Assembly (NCBI RefSeq): GCF_030555055.1
Contig: NZ_JAMOAO010000001.1
Coordinates: forward strand, 6,200,001 to 6,264,000
From: Nocardiopsis sp. YSL2
GTDB lineage: Bacteria; Actinomycetota; Actinomycetes; Streptosporangiales; Streptosporangiaceae
Direction: 5' to 3'
DNA length: 64,000 nt
Shown here piece after piece: positions 43,690-56,523 of this stretch. The position numbers and the translations under genes are program-made. How positions within the stretch are numbered: position 1 is the first letter of the stretch; each line of letters opens with the position of its first letter. The notes under the pieces are model-generated. The model was not told the origin of the DNA. It saw only the letters and a program-made list of their open reading frames with translations, and searched no databases.

Positions 43690-44937
43690 TCAGTGCGCGA
43701 CCGCGGCGGCGCCGTGCTCGTCGACCAGGGCGCCGGTCGTGAACCGTTCGAGGGTGAACGGCTCGTTGAACCGGTGCGGCTTGTCGTGGGCGATGGTGTG
43801 CGCGAAGCAGTCACCGACGCCGGGGGTGGCCTTGAACCCGCCGGTCCCCCAGCCGCAGTTGAGGTAGAGGCCCTCGACCGGGGTGAGGCCGACGATGGGA
43901 GAGGCGTCCGGGCTCACGTCGACGATGCCGGCCCACGTGCGCAGCAGGTGCGCCCGGGAGAAGATCGGGAAGAGCTCCAACGCGGCGGACATCTGCTGTT
44001 CGATGATGTGGAACGAGCCCCGCTGGCCGTAGCCGTTGTAGCTGTCGATGCCCGCGCCCATGACCAGTTCGCCCTTGTGCGCCTGGGACACGTAGACGTG
44101 CACCGCGTTGGACATCACCACGGTCGGGTGCACCGGTTCGAGCAATTCCGAGACCAGTGCCTGCAACGGGTGCGACGCGATGGGGAGCCGGAGGCCGACC
44201 ATCCCGGCCAGGACCGAGCTGTGGCCCGCCGCGCACAGTGCGACGCGGCCCGCGGCGATGCGGCCGCGGGTGGTCTCCACGGCGGTGACGCGGTCGCCCG
44301 CGGTCTCGATGCCGGTGACCTCGCAGTTCTGGATGAGGTCGACGCCCATCGCGTGGGCGGCCCGCGCGTAGCCCCAGGCCACGTAGTCGTGTTTGGCGAT
44401 GCCGGCCCGTGGCTGGAACGTCGCCCCCATGACGGGGTAGCGCACGTCCTGCGAGATGTTGACGATCGGGCAGACCTCTTTGACGCCCTCCGGGTCCAGC
44501 CATTCGGCGTCGATGCCGTTGAGCCGGTTGGCGTTGACCCGCCGCACGCTGTCGCGCACGTCCTGGAGGCTGTGCGCCAGGTTGAGCACGCCCCGCTGGT
44601 CGAACAGGACCGGGTAGCCGAGGTCCTCCTCCAGGCCCTCCCACAGCTTCAGGGAGTGCTCGTAGATGCCCGAGCTCTCGTCCCACAGGTAGTTGGACCG
44701 GATGATCGTGGTGTTGCGGGCCATGTTGCCGCCCGCCAGCCAGCCCTTCTCCAGCACGGCCACGTTCGTGATGCCGTGCACCTTGGCGAGGTAGTACGCG
44801 GTGGCGAGGCCGTGACCGCCGCCGCCGACGATCACGACGTCGTAGGAGGCCTTCGGTTCCGGGTTGTCCCACAGGAAGTCGGGGTGGTCGGGCAGGTGCG
44901 CGCCGGGCGGCTGGGCCGGGGACACGGGGCTGGTCAT
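43690..44937 (-). CDS. soxB: Sarcosine oxidase beta subunit
   Basis: 415 aa. The FAD-dependent oxidase subunit: dinucleotide-binding VVIVGGGGHGLATAYYLA near residue 35, the LEKGWLAGGNMARNTTIIRSN block conserved in SoxB near the covalent flavin region, and the C-terminal NCGWGTGGFKATPGVG. It oxidises the N-methyl group of sarcosine. ATG 44937 has GGAGG 7 nt upstream and is preferred to an in-frame codon at 44976. It is the first gene of the nine-gene operon reaching folE, with a palindromic operator 42 nt upstream. Confidence 0.95.
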   Translation of the reverse strand: MTSPVSPAQPPGAHLPDHPDFLWDNPEPKASYDVVIVGGGGHGLATAYYLAKVHGITNVAVLEKGWLAGGNMARNTTIIRSNYLWDESSGIYEHSLKLWEGLEEDLGYPVLFDQRGVLNLAHSLQDVRDSVRRVNANRLNGIDAEWLDPEGVKEVCPIVNISQDVRYPVMGATFQPRAGIAKHDYVAWGYARAAHAMGVDLIQNCEVTGIETAGDRVTAVETTRGRIAAGRVALCAAGHSSVLAGMVGLRLPIASHPLQALVSELLEPVHPTVVMSNAVHVYVSQAHKGELVMGAGIDSYNGYGQRGSFHIIEQQMSAALELFPIFSRAHLLRTWAGIVDVSPDASPIVGLTPVEGLYLNCGWGTGGFKATPGVGDCFAHTIAHDKPHRFNEPFTLERFTTGALVDEHGAAAVAH

Positions 44938-44978
44938 CGGAATGCCTCCAGCGAAGTCTGAACGCTTTCTCATCAACT

Positions 44979-44992
44979 ACTGATATATCAGT
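44979..44992. promoter_or_regulatory. Candidate GntR operator (soxB/gntR side)
   Basis: ACTGATATATCAGT is a perfect 14-bp palindrome in the divergent spacer between soxB and the GntR gene. The 11-mer TGATATATCAG recurs upstream of glyA at 55233. An AT-rich dyad repeated before both pathway operons in a GC-rich genome is a strong sign of a common regulator, most simply the adjacent GntR protein. Confidence 0.75.
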
Positions 44993-45013
44993 GTTGCTAG
45001 TACCGTAGGTCAC

Positions 45014-45670
45014 ATGGGAACTCAGGTCAACGATCAATCGTCGGGCGCATCACTGGCGGAGCGGGCCTACGCCGCGATACGCGAACGCCTGGTGATGCTG
45101 GAGATCAAGCCGGGCGACCCCATCAACGAGGACCGGCTCAGCGCCGAACTCGGTATGGGACGCACACCGATCCGCGAAGCGCTCAAACGCCTCGAACGGG
45201 ACCGCATGGTCGTCGTGTATCCGAGGCGTGGCACCTTCGCCACCGATGTGCACATCGCCGACCTGGCGCACATCTCGGAGGTGCGGCGCACCCTGGAGCC
45301 GCTCGCCGCCGCGGGCGCGGCCGAGCGCGCCACGCCCAGCGACCGCGCCGCCCTCACCGAACTGCGCTCCCGCCTGGAAGCCGGGCACGGCGACGACAAC
45401 ACCGAACTGCTGCGCGCCGACGTCAGCGTGCACCGGGCGATCTACCGATGCGTCTACAACCCCTTCCTCGAGGACACGCTGATCACCTACGACGACCTGG
45501 CCACCAGGATCTGGTGCGTCTTCATCCCCCGGCTGTCCGGGGTCACCGGTCACGTGGAGGAGCACATCCCGCTGCTGACCGCCATCATCGAGGGCGACTC
45601 CGACAAGGCCGCGGAGCTCGCACTGCAGCACGTCACCAGGTTCGAACAGGCCATCCGCGCCCTGATCTGA
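45014..45670 (+). CDS. GntR-family (FadR-like, FCD) regulator of the betaine/sarcosine cluster
   Basis: 218 aa. A winged helix at residues 15-80 (LAERAYAAIRERLVMLEIKPG, ELGMGRTPIREALKRLE, YPRRGTFATDV) is followed by the all-helical FCD domain, with DVSVHRAIYRCVYNP and HIPLLTAIIEGD holding the expected metal-binding Asp/His positions. It is divergent from soxB. The TGATATATCA sites before soxB and glyA are its probable targets. The ligand may be a pathway intermediate such as sarcosine or glycine; this is inference. ATG 45014 has only a weak GGT upstream, and TACCGT lies 7 nt before it. Confidence 0.92.
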   Translation: MGTQVNDQSSGASLAERAYAAIRERLVMLEIKPGDPINEDRLSAELGMGRTPIREALKRLERDRMVVVYPRRGTFATDVHIADLAHISEVRRTLEPLAAAGAAERATPSDRAALTELRSRLEAGHGDDNTELLRADVSVHRAIYRCVYNPFLEDTLITYDDLATRIWCVFIPRLSGVTGHVEEHIPLLTAIIEGDSDKAAELALQHVTRFEQAIRALI

Positions 45671-45687
45671 GCCCGGGGCCACCGGGC
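45671..45687. terminator. Short convergent hairpin between gntR and the FdhF-type gene
   Basis: GCCCGG (45671-45676) pairs with CCGGGC (45682-45687) around a 5-nt loop, filling almost the whole 19-nt gap between two converging genes. It is short but very GC-rich and could end both transcripts. Confidence 0.4.
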
Positions 45688-45689
45688 CG

Positions 45690-48011
<2,322 letters not shown>

Positions 48012-48014
48012 GGG

Positions 48015-49781
<1,767 letters not shown>

Positions 49782-50951
49782 CTACTTGTCACCATCCTTG
49801 TCGGGAGTGAGCGCGTTCTGCACCCACTCATGGAATTCGCCGATGTGGTGCTCGGAGGGGACGAGGACACCCCCATCGGCATAGGCCCGCGACGACATCG
49901 CGGGCTGGCATCGCTCACAGGCGTCGAAGTCCTGCTGGTTGACCCGGTGGAACAGTTCGACGGAGCGCGACACGTCGCGGCCGGAGGCGACCACGTCCTT
50001 GCTGTACAGCCAGTCGCACTCCACGATCGTGCGGTCGGCGGACAGCGGGAACATCCGGTGCAGGATCACGTGGTCGGGCACCAGGTTGACGAAGACCTGC
50101 GGCCGCACGGTGATCGCGTAGTACTTGCGGTCCTGGTCCGAGCCCACCTCGGACAGCCGCTCGAAGCCCTCGCTGCCGTCCACGGTGAATCCGGCGACGT
50201 CCTCACCGAACTCCGCGCCGTGCCCGACGAAGAACTGGGCGGCGTAGCCGTCGGCGAACTCGGGCAGGACCTCGGTGAGCTCGGGGTGGATGGTCGCGCA
50301 GTGGTAGCACTCCATGAAGTTCTCGATGATGAGCTTCCAGTTCGCCTTGACGTCGTAGGTGATACGGCGCCCCAGCTCGAGCTCGTCGATCTCGTAGTTG
50401 TCGATCGCCTCCAGAGACCCCAGGCGTCCTGTGACGTCGGCCTGCACCGTGTCGGCGAACGAGGGCGGGTCCTGGGCGAGGCACAGCCACGCGTAGCCGA
50501 GCCACTCCCGCAGGTGCACCGGCTTGAGGCCGTACTCGGTCCGATCGATGTCCGGCATCGAGGTCAGGTTGGGGGCGGCGACCAGCTTCCCGTCGAGCCC
50601 GTAGGTCCAGGCGTGGTAGGGGCACTGGAAGTTCCGCTTGACGGTGCCCGACTCCTCCACGCAGAGCCGGGCGCCCCGGTGCCGGCAGATGTTCAGGAAG
50701 GCGCGCAGCGCGCCGTCGCGGGAGCGGGTGACGAGCACGCTCTCGCGGCCGACCTGGACGGTGCGGAAGTCGCCGGGCTTGGGCAGGTCGGCGCTGCGGA
50801 CCGCGCAGAACCACATCCGCTCGAAGATCCTCTGCTGCTCCAGGGCGAAGATCTCCGGGTCGGTGTAGGTGTGTCCGGGCAGGGTCGGGATCAGGCTCTC
50901 GGGGAGTTCGGAACCGCCGCCGGCCGGCGCGGTCACGAGGTTCTCGGTCAT
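49782..50951 (-). CDS. gbcA: Rieske oxygenase, glycine betaine monooxygenase alpha-type
   Basis: 389 aa. The Rieske [2Fe-2S] site is formed by CRHRGARLC and CPYHAW near residues 88-112. The mononuclear iron site is in NFMECYHCATIHPELTEVL (two His) near 207-225. The family and the pathway place it as the oxygenase that demethylates glycine betaine to dimethylglycine with loss of formaldehyde. Other quaternary-amine Rieske enzymes (carnitine, stachydrine) are similar, so the substrate rests on context. ATG 50951 has CGGAG 5 nt upstream. No dedicated GbcB-like reductase lies in this operon; a ferredoxin and a reductase are encoded at 56206-57701. Confidence 0.85.
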   Translation of the reverse strand: MTENLVTAPAGGGSELPESLIPTLPGHTYTDPEIFALEQQRIFERMWFCAVRSADLPKPGDFRTVQVGRESVLVTRSRDGALRAFLNICRHRGARLCVEESGTVKRNFQCPYHAWTYGLDGKLVAAPNLTSMPDIDRTEYGLKPVHLREWLGYAWLCLAQDPPSFADTVQADVTGRLGSLEAIDNYEIDELELGRRITYDVKANWKLIIENFMECYHCATIHPELTEVLPEFADGYAAQFFVGHGAEFGEDVAGFTVDGSEGFERLSEVGSDQDRKYYAITVRPQVFVNLVPDHVILHRMFPLSADRTIVECDWLYSKDVVASGRDVSRSVELFHRVNQQDFDACERCQPAMSSRAYADGGVLVPSEHHIGEFHEWVQNALTPDKDGDK

Positions 50952-51092
50952 GCTGTCTCCGTTCGGTACTGTGCGGTCCTCAGAGGCCGGCGCCGATGAG
51001 TCGCCGCGCATCGGATGAGGTCTGAGCTGTTCGAGCGGCTCCGACGGCGGTCGCGGCCGCGCCGGACCGTGCGATGGCCGTCGCCGTCGTGC

Positions 51093-53543
51093 TCACGAGC
51101 GGATCCGGGTCATGTCGGGGTCGAAGAGCGGCTCGGCCGCCACCACCGCGGGGACGCGCTCACCGAAGTACTCGATCTCGACGCGGGTACCGGGCCGGGA
51201 GACGTCCGCGGGCAGCCACGCGTAGGCGATGTTCTTGCCGATGGTGTAGCCGCGCGCGGCGCTGGTGACGTAGCCGACCGGCCGGCCGTCGGCGTGGACC
51301 GGCTCGGCCCCCATGACGACCTGGTAGGGGTCGTCGATGGTCAGGCAGGTGAGCTTGCGCGTGACGGTCTCCGCGGAGCGGTCCTGCAGGGCGTTCTTCC
51401 CATGGAAGTAGCCCTTGTTCATCCGCACCGCGAAACCGACGCCGGCCTCGTAGGGGTCGTGTTCGGTGGTCATGTCCGAGCCCCAGGCCCGGTACCCCTT
51501 CTCCAGCCGCATGCTGGTGAAGGCGCTGCGGCCCGCGGCGATCACGCCGTGCTCCCGGCCGGCCTCCCACAGGGTGTCCCACAGGCGGCCGCCCAGATCG
51601 GCGGTGGTGTAGAGCTCCCAGCCCAGTTCGCCGACATAGGACAGGCGCATCGCTGTCACGGGGACGTCCCCGATGAAGGCCCGCTTGCACTTGAAGTAGC
51701 CGAGCGCCTCGTGTGAGAAGTCCTCGCGGGTCAGCGGCTGGAGGAGCTCGCGCGCGGAGGGGCCCCACAGGCCGATGCAGCAGGTGCCCGCGGTGATGTC
51801 GCGCAGCTGGACGGTGCCGCTGCGCGGCAGGTGCCGGGTGAGCCAGTCGAAGTCGATCGGGCCGTTGGCGCCCACCTGGAAGCGGTCCTCGGCGAGCCGG
51901 GCCACGGTGAGGTCGCTGCGGATGCCGCCGTCCTCGTCGAGCATGAGGGTGTAGACGACCGATCCCACCTTGCGGTCGAGCCGGTTGGACGTCATCGCCT
52001 GCAGGAAGGTGAGCGCCTCGGGCCCGCTGACCTCGATGCGCTTCAGGGGCGTCATGTCGAACATCGCCACCCGCTTGCGCGCCACCAGCGCCTCGGCGCC
52101 CGCGATCGGCGACCAGTACCGCGACGCCCACTCGTTCCTGGCCGGGATCTCCTCGACCTCGGGCAGGTTCGCGTTGGCCTCGTACCAGTGCGGCCGCTCC
52201 CAGCCGGACGCCTCGAGGAAGACCGCGCCGAGCTCGACCTGCCGCTCGTGGAACGGGCTGGTCCGCAGCGGACGCGGGTGCTCGGCGGGCTGCAGCGGGT
52301 GCAGCACGTCGTAGACCTCGTCGAAGGACTGGCAGCTGCGCAGGTGGACGTACTCCGGCCCGCGCTGGACCTCCTCGAACCGGTTGAGGTCACAGGTGTG
52401 CAGGTCGATGCCGGGCTGCCCGTCGACCAGCCACTCCGCCATCGCCCTGGCCACACCCGCGGAGTGCGTGATCCATACCGCCTCCGCGACCCAGAAACCC
52501 TTGAGGTCGGGGTGTTCGCCGAGCAGGGGGTTGCCGTCCGGGGTGAAGGAGAACAGCCCGTTGATGCCTTCTTCGACCTGGGCGTCGGCCAGGCACGGCA
52601 GCAGGTCGACGGAGTCCTTCCAGGACTGGTCGAAGTCGTCGGGGGTGAACGGCGTCTCCGACGGCATGGTCGGGGCGACACCGGGGTCGAGGATGTCGTC
52701 GGCGGAGATCGGCATCGCGCGGTGCTCGTAGGCGCCGATGCCGATGCGGTCGACGTGCTCGCGGAAGTAGAGGCCGGCCTCCTGGTGCCGCAGCAGCGGC
52801 TTGCTCATCTCGCGCAGCTCGTCGTTGACGCCCTGGAGGACCGGTAGCGGCGTGGTCTTGGCGTACTGGTGGGCCATCGGGACCAGCGGGATGTCGAGGT
52901 CGACCATGCGGCCGATCCGCGGCCCCCACATGCCCACGCAGGAGACGACGATGTCGGCCGCGAAGGTGCCGTGTTCGGTGGCCACGGACCGGACCCGTCC
53001 GCCGTGGCGTTCGATGCCGGTGACCTTGTGGTGCGCCAGGAAGCGCGCGCCGCGGTCCATCGCCCGGCGGGCCTGGGCCTCGCCCGCGCGCACCGGCTTC
53101 GCCAGGCCGTCGCTGGGGATGTGGAACCCGCCGAGGATCTTGCCGGGGTCGAGCAGGGGGTGCAGGTCGGCACACTCGCCGGGATCGCGCAGGTAGCTCT
53201 CCACACCCCACGACGTCGCCCAGCCGTGCCTGCGCTTCAGGTCCGCCCAGCGCTCCGGAGTGGTCGCCACTTCGAGGCCGCCGAGCTGCTGGAAGCACCA
53301 CTTGCCGTCGAGGGTGAGCGCCGTGTACTTGTCGACGGTGTACTTGGCGAACTCCGTCATGGTCTTGCATCCGGTGGTCTGGTAGACCAGGCCGGGCGCG
53401 TGGGAGCTGGACCCGCCGGTGGCGAACAGCGGCCCCTGTTCGAGCACGGTGACGTCGGTCCACCCGCGTGCGGTCAGCTCGTCGGCCAGCGCGCAGCCGA
53501 CGATGCCCGCTCCGATGAGCACGACGCGTGGTTGAGACGGCAT
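51093..53543 (-). CDS. FAD-dependent dimethylglycine oxidase/dehydrogenase with GcvT domain
   Basis: 816 aa. The N-terminal flavin domain begins with VVLIGAGIVGCALADEL, followed by GGSSSHAPGLVYQ; its His is at the covalent-FAD position of dimethylglycine/sarcosine dehydrogenases. From about residue 430 come the FAO and GcvT-type folate domains (EWASRYWSPIAGAEAL, FDMTPLKRIEVSGPEAL, SYVGELGWELYT, EKGYRAWGSDMTTEHDP). It oxidises dimethylglycine to sarcosine and transfers the methyl carbon to THF. ATG 53543 has GGAGG 6 nt upstream. The pathway position between the betaine oxygenase and sarcosine oxidase supports this substrate over sarcosine. Confidence 0.88.
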   Translation of the reverse strand: MPSQPRVVLIGAGIVGCALADELTARGWTDVTVLEQGPLFATGGSSSHAPGLVYQTTGCKTMTEFAKYTVDKYTALTLDGKWCFQQLGGLEVATTPERWADLKRRHGWATSWGVESYLRDPGECADLHPLLDPGKILGGFHIPSDGLAKPVRAGEAQARRAMDRGARFLAHHKVTGIERHGGRVRSVATEHGTFAADIVVSCVGMWGPRIGRMVDLDIPLVPMAHQYAKTTPLPVLQGVNDELREMSKPLLRHQEAGLYFREHVDRIGIGAYEHRAMPISADDILDPGVAPTMPSETPFTPDDFDQSWKDSVDLLPCLADAQVEEGINGLFSFTPDGNPLLGEHPDLKGFWVAEAVWITHSAGVARAMAEWLVDGQPGIDLHTCDLNRFEEVQRGPEYVHLRSCQSFDEVYDVLHPLQPAEHPRPLRTSPFHERQVELGAVFLEASGWERPHWYEANANLPEVEEIPARNEWASRYWSPIAGAEALVARKRVAMFDMTPLKRIEVSGPEALTFLQAMTSNRLDRKVGSVVYTLMLDEDGGIRSDLTVARLAEDRFQVGANGPIDFDWLTRHLPRSGTVQLRDITAGTCCIGLWGPSARELLQPLTREDFSHEALGYFKCKRAFIGDVPVTAMRLSYVGELGWELYTTADLGGRLWDTLWEAGREHGVIAAGRSAFTSMRLEKGYRAWGSDMTTEHDPYEAGVGFAVRMNKGYFHGKNALQDRSAETVTRKLTCLTIDDPYQVVMGAEPVHADGRPVGYVTSAARGYTIGKNIAYAWLPADVSRPGTRVEIEYFGERVPAVVAAEPLFDPDMTRIRS

Positions 53544-53575
53544 GAAAGTCCTCCTGATCGTGTGGCCCGAGCGCG

Positions 53576-53815
53576 TCAGAACCCGCGCCGGATCCGGTCG
53601 TCGAGGTGCGGCGCCTCGGCGCCGGTGGTCGTGGTGGGGCCGTGTCCGGCGGGGGCGGCGGTGTGGACGTGCGGGGTCGGCGGGCCCGCCGTGCCGTGCG
53701 CGGGGCCGGGCGCCGCCATCGTCGCGGCGCAGGCCTCGGCTCCGTCCCCCGTGGCCGCGACACCGTTCGCCGCGTGGATCACCGGCCTGCTCCGTGCCGT
53801 GTCGTGACTGGTCAC
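53576..53815 (-). CDS. Small His/Pro/Ala-rich protein coupled to glyA (unknown)
   Basis: A 79-codon frame starts at a GTG (53815) that overlaps the glyA stop as GTGA and ends 32 nt before the dimethylglycine oxidase gene. The product has no recognisable domain. It contains seven His residues, including HGTAGPPTPHVH and AGHGPTTTTG, and a single Cys. The coupling and fit between two operon genes argue for expression; the low-complexity composition argues for caution. It may be a metal-binding peptide or only read-through spacer. Confidence 0.35.
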   Translation of the reverse strand: MTSHDTARSRPVIHAANGVAATGDGAEACAATMAAPGPAHGTAGPPTPHVHTAAPAGHGPTTTTGAEAPHLDDRIRRGF

Positions 53816-55092
53816 AGGTTGGGGTAGAGCGGGTGCTTCGCGGCCAGGGCCCGCACGCGGGCGCTCAGCGCCTGGGCGTCGAAGTCCGGCTTGAGGGCCT
53901 CGGCGATGATGTCGGAGACCTCGGTGAAGTCCTCCTCGCCGAAGCCGCGGGTGGCCAGGGCCGGGGTGCCGATGCGCAGCCCCGAGGTCACCATCGGCGG
54001 GCGCGGGTCGTTGGGCACCGCGTTGCGGTTGACCGTGATCCCGACCGAGTGCAGGCGGTCCTCGGCCTCCTGGCCGTTGAGCGGGGAGTCCACCAGGTCC
54101 ACCAGGACCAGGTGCACGTCCGTGCCGCCCGTGAGCACCTTCACACCGGCCTCGGTCATGTCCGGGCGGGTCAGGCGCTCGGCCAGGAGCTTGGCGCCGG
54201 CCACGGTGCGGCGCTGGCGCTCGGCGAAGGCCTCGCTCGCGGCGACCTTGAACGAGACCGCCTTGGCGGCGATGACGTGCTCCAGGGGGCCGCCCTGCAT
54301 GCCGGGGAAGACGGCGGAGTTGATCTTCTTGCCCAGGGCGGCCGTGGACAGGATCATGCCGCCGCGCGGGCCGCCCAGGGTCTTGTGCGTGGTGGTGGTG
54401 ACCACGTCGGCCAGCGGCACCGGGTTGGGGTGCAGCCCGGCCGCGACCAGGCCCGCGAAGTGGGCCATGTCGACCATGAGCAGGGCGCCGGTCTCGTCGG
54501 CGATCTGGCGGAAGCGCTCGAAGTCGAGCCGGCGCGGGTAGGCGGACCAGCCCGCGACGATCATCTTGGGCTGGTGCTCCTTGGCCAGGGCGGCGACCTC
54601 GTCGTAGTCGACGGTGCCGTCGTGCTCGCGTACGTGGTAGGCCACGGCGTTGAGGATCTTGCCGGAGTAGTTGATGCGCATGCCGTGGGTGAGGTGGCCG
54701 CCGTGGGCCAGGTCCAGGCCCAGGATCGTGTCGCCGGGCTTGAGCAGCGCGAAGTACACGGCGGTGTTGGCCTGGGCGCCCGAGTGCGGCTGGACGTTGG
54801 CGTGCTCGGCTCCGAACAGCGCCTTGGCGCGGTCGATGGCCAGCTGTTCGACGACGTCGACGTGTTCGCAGCCGCCGTAGTAGCGGCGGCCGGGGTAGCC
54901 CTCGGCGTACTTGTTGGTCAGGACGGTGCCCTGTGCTTCGAGAACGGCCTGGGGGGCGAAGTTCTCCGAGGCGATCATTTCCAGGGTGTCGCGCTGGCGT
55001 GCCAGTTCGGCGTCCACCGAGGCCGACACCTCGGGGTCCAGTTCGCTCAGTGCCTGGTCGGTGACCGGCACACCGGGGGCGGTGAAAGCCAA
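53812..55092 (-). CDS. glyA: Serine hydroxymethyltransferase
   Basis: 426 aa, full length. PLP-binding Lys is in TTTTHKTLGGPRGG near residue 236; NYSGKILNAVAYHV and the N-terminal ASENFAPQAVLEAQG are conserved. It joins glycine with 5,10-methylene-THF to make serine, consuming the two products of sarcosine oxidation. The start is a TTG with GGGAG 6 nt upstream. Being first in the betaine operon and under its own operators, it is probably a catabolic copy distinct from a housekeeping glyA elsewhere (inference). Confidence 0.95.
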   Translation of the reverse strand: MAFTAPGVPVTDQALSELDPEVSASVDAELARQRDTLEMIASENFAPQAVLEAQGTVLTNKYAEGYPGRRYYGGCEHVDVVEQLAIDRAKALFGAEHANVQPHSGAQANTAVYFALLKPGDTILGLDLAHGGHLTHGMRINYSGKILNAVAYHVREHDGTVDYDEVAALAKEHQPKMIVAGWSAYPRRLDFERFRQIADETGALLMVDMAHFAGLVAAGLHPNPVPLADVVTTTTHKTLGGPRGGMILSTAALGKKINSAVFPGMQGGPLEHVIAAKAVSFKVAASEAFAERQRRTVAGAKLLAERLTRPDMTEAGVKVLTGGTDVHLVLVDLVDSPLNGQEAEDRLHSVGITVNRNAVPNDPRPPMVTSGLRIGTPALATRGFGEEDFTEVSDIIAEALKPDFDAQALSARVRALAAKHPLYPNL

Positions 55093-55106
55093 CGAGCGCT
55101 CCCTTC

Positions 55107-55125
55107 CGTTGCGTTATTCGCAACG
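55107..55125. promoter_or_regulatory. IclR-type dyad before glyA
   Basis: CGTTGCG and CGCAACG form a perfect 7-bp inverted repeat with a 5-nt centre (TTATT), 15 nt upstream of the glyA start. The same TTGCG/CGCAA half-sites occur in the iclR/ferredoxin spacer near 56071-56194, which suggests that the neighbouring IclR protein binds here. Its position at the 5' end of the transcript fits repression. Confidence 0.6.
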
Positions 55126-55232
55126 AAGTCCGTGATGCACAACACGATTTCGACCACAGTGGAGGCTACTCGCGGGTCTGTCAAGGGTTGGCAGCGAAGT
55201 ACGTGCGCATTGATCGGCACTTAATCACTGAT

Positions 55233-55242
55233 TGATATATCA
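55233..55242. promoter_or_regulatory. Candidate GntR operator upstream of glyA
   Basis: TGATATATCA is the same 10-bp palindrome as at 44981 upstream of soxB, again followed by G. It lies 141 nt upstream of the glyA start, between glyA and the end of iclR. It links the betaine operon to the regulator of the sarcosine operon. Confidence 0.65.
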
Positions 55243-55283
55243 GACATCGCACACGACGGCCGGCCGCGCGGCCGCCGGGCCGG

Positions 55284-56072
55284 TCAGCGGCTCAGGTAGG
55301 CCATCCGACCGGACAGGTCGCGCGCCCCGCGACGCAGCTCCTCCACGACCTCGGGCATGCGCTTCTTCGACAGGCGGTAGGCCGGACCGGCCGCGCTGAT
55401 CGCCGCGACCGCCTCCCGGTTGGGCCCGAACACCGGCACGGCGATCGAATGCAGACCCGGCTCCAGCTCCTCGAAACAGGTGGCGTACCCGTCCTCGGCC
55501 GCCTTCTGGAGCACCTCGCGCAGCTCCTCCGGGTCGGTGACCGTGCGCGGTGTGTAGGACACGAGCTCACCGGCCAGGAGCTCGTCCAGCTCGCCGGGCG
55601 AGGCGAAGGCCAGCAGCGCCTTGCCGCTGGCCGTCGCGTGCGACGGCGTGCGCTGGCCGATCCAGTTCTGCGCCGCCACCGCCGACGTGCCCCGCGCCTG
55701 GCTGACGTTGATCGTGTCCGTGGAGTCGAGCACAGCGACGTTCACCGTCTCCCCGAGGCGCTCGGCCAGTTCCTCACAGACCGGATTGCCGATCTGGACG
55801 ATGTCGAGCTGCCCGGCGACGGCACCGGTGAAGCGCATCATGCCCATGCCGAGGCTGAATCTGCCGCGCTCTCCGTGCTGCTCCACGAGCCGTCTCGCCT
55901 TGAGGGTGTGCACCAGCCGCGACGCGGTGGACTTGTGCACCCCCAGCTCCGCGGCGATCTCCGTGATTCCCACCTCGGCGCGCGCGAGGAGCTCCAGGAT
56001 GGTGATCGCCCGGTCCACGGACTGGACCGGCGCCGGCTCGCGTTCTCCCTGACCTTCCAATGAGTTGCTCAT
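55284..56072 (-). CDS. IclR-family transcriptional regulator
   Basis: 262 aa. N-terminal winged helix (residues 15-80: QSVDRAITILELLARAE, ELGVHKSTASRLVHTL, RGRFSLGMG) and a C-terminal effector domain with GQRTPSHATASGKALLA and FEELEPGLHSIAVPVFG. It lies upstream of glyA on the same strand and is divergent from the ferredoxin/reductase pair. TTGCG dyads in both flanking spacers suggest it controls glyA, itself and the electron-transfer genes. The effector is unknown; a betaine-pathway metabolite is likely. Confidence 0.92.
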   Translation of the reverse strand: MSNSLEGQGEREPAPVQSVDRAITILELLARAEVGITEIAAELGVHKSTASRLVHTLKARRLVEQHGERGRFSLGMGMMRFTGAVAGQLDIVQIGNPVCEELAERLGETVNVAVLDSTDTINVSQARGTSAVAAQNWIGQRTPSHATASGKALLAFASPGELDELLAGELVSYTPRTVTDPEELREVLQKAAEDGYATCFEELEPGLHSIAVPVFGPNREAVAAISAAGPAYRLSKKRMPEVVEELRRGARDLSGRMAYLSR

Positions 56073-56194
56073 AACGCAACACTATCCGATAGACGCAACT
56101 TTTCGCAGAATCACCCCGAGCACTCCTTGACGCCGCATCCATCGCCTACCCATCATAGTGTTGCGCATCAAACACGCTGTTCCACATAGCGCAA
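56071..56194. promoter_or_regulatory. IclR half-sites in the iclR/ferredoxin divergent spacer
   Basis: Three related elements occur: ATAACGCAACACTAT (56071-56085, at the iclR start codon), ATAGTGTTGCGCAT (56155-56168) and ATAGCGCAAC (56185-56194). The first two are inverted copies of each other over most of their length. A TTGACG at 56127 with CATCAT 18 nt later could be the ferredoxin promoter, partly covered by the second element. The shared core TTGCG matches the dyad before glyA. Confidence 0.5.
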
Positions 56195-56205
56195 CGGAGG
56201 TCAGG

Positions 56206-56523
56206 ATGATCCCAGCATGTGCCGTGGCGGATCTGCCCGAGGGCGAGGTGGTCCGCATCCCCGGTGAAGTCCCGATCGCGGTCTTCAACGCCGACGGTGA
56301 GATCTACGCCATCGACGACACGTGCAGCCACCAGGACGCCTCGCTCTCCGAGGGGTGGCTTGAAGGATGCTTCGTCGAGTGCCCGCTGCACGCCGCGAGC
56401 TTCGACCTCCGCACCGGCATGCCCACTGGTGCCCCCGCCAAGAAGCCGGTCCGTACCCACAGAGTCGTGATCAAGGACGGCGTGATCCACGTGGTCCCGC
56501 AGAACCAGGAGGCAGTTGTATGA
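56206..56523 (+). CDS. Rieske-type [2Fe-2S] ferredoxin
   Basis: 105 aa, one Rieske domain with Cys40-x-His42 (DTCSHQD) and Cys59-x-x-His62 (VECPLHAASFD). This matches ferredoxins of ring-hydroxylating dioxygenase systems. ATG 56206 has GGAGG 5 nt upstream and is preferred to an earlier in-frame start. It overlaps the reductase gene (ATGA). Its neighbour and the nearby oxygenase lacking its own reductase suggest it carries electrons to the betaine monooxygenase (inference). Confidence 0.9.
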   Translation: MIPACAVADLPEGEVVRIPGEVPIAVFNADGEIYAIDDTCSHQDASLSEGWLEGCFVECPLHAASFDLRTGMPTGAPAKKPVRTHRVVIKDGVIHVVPQNQEAVV

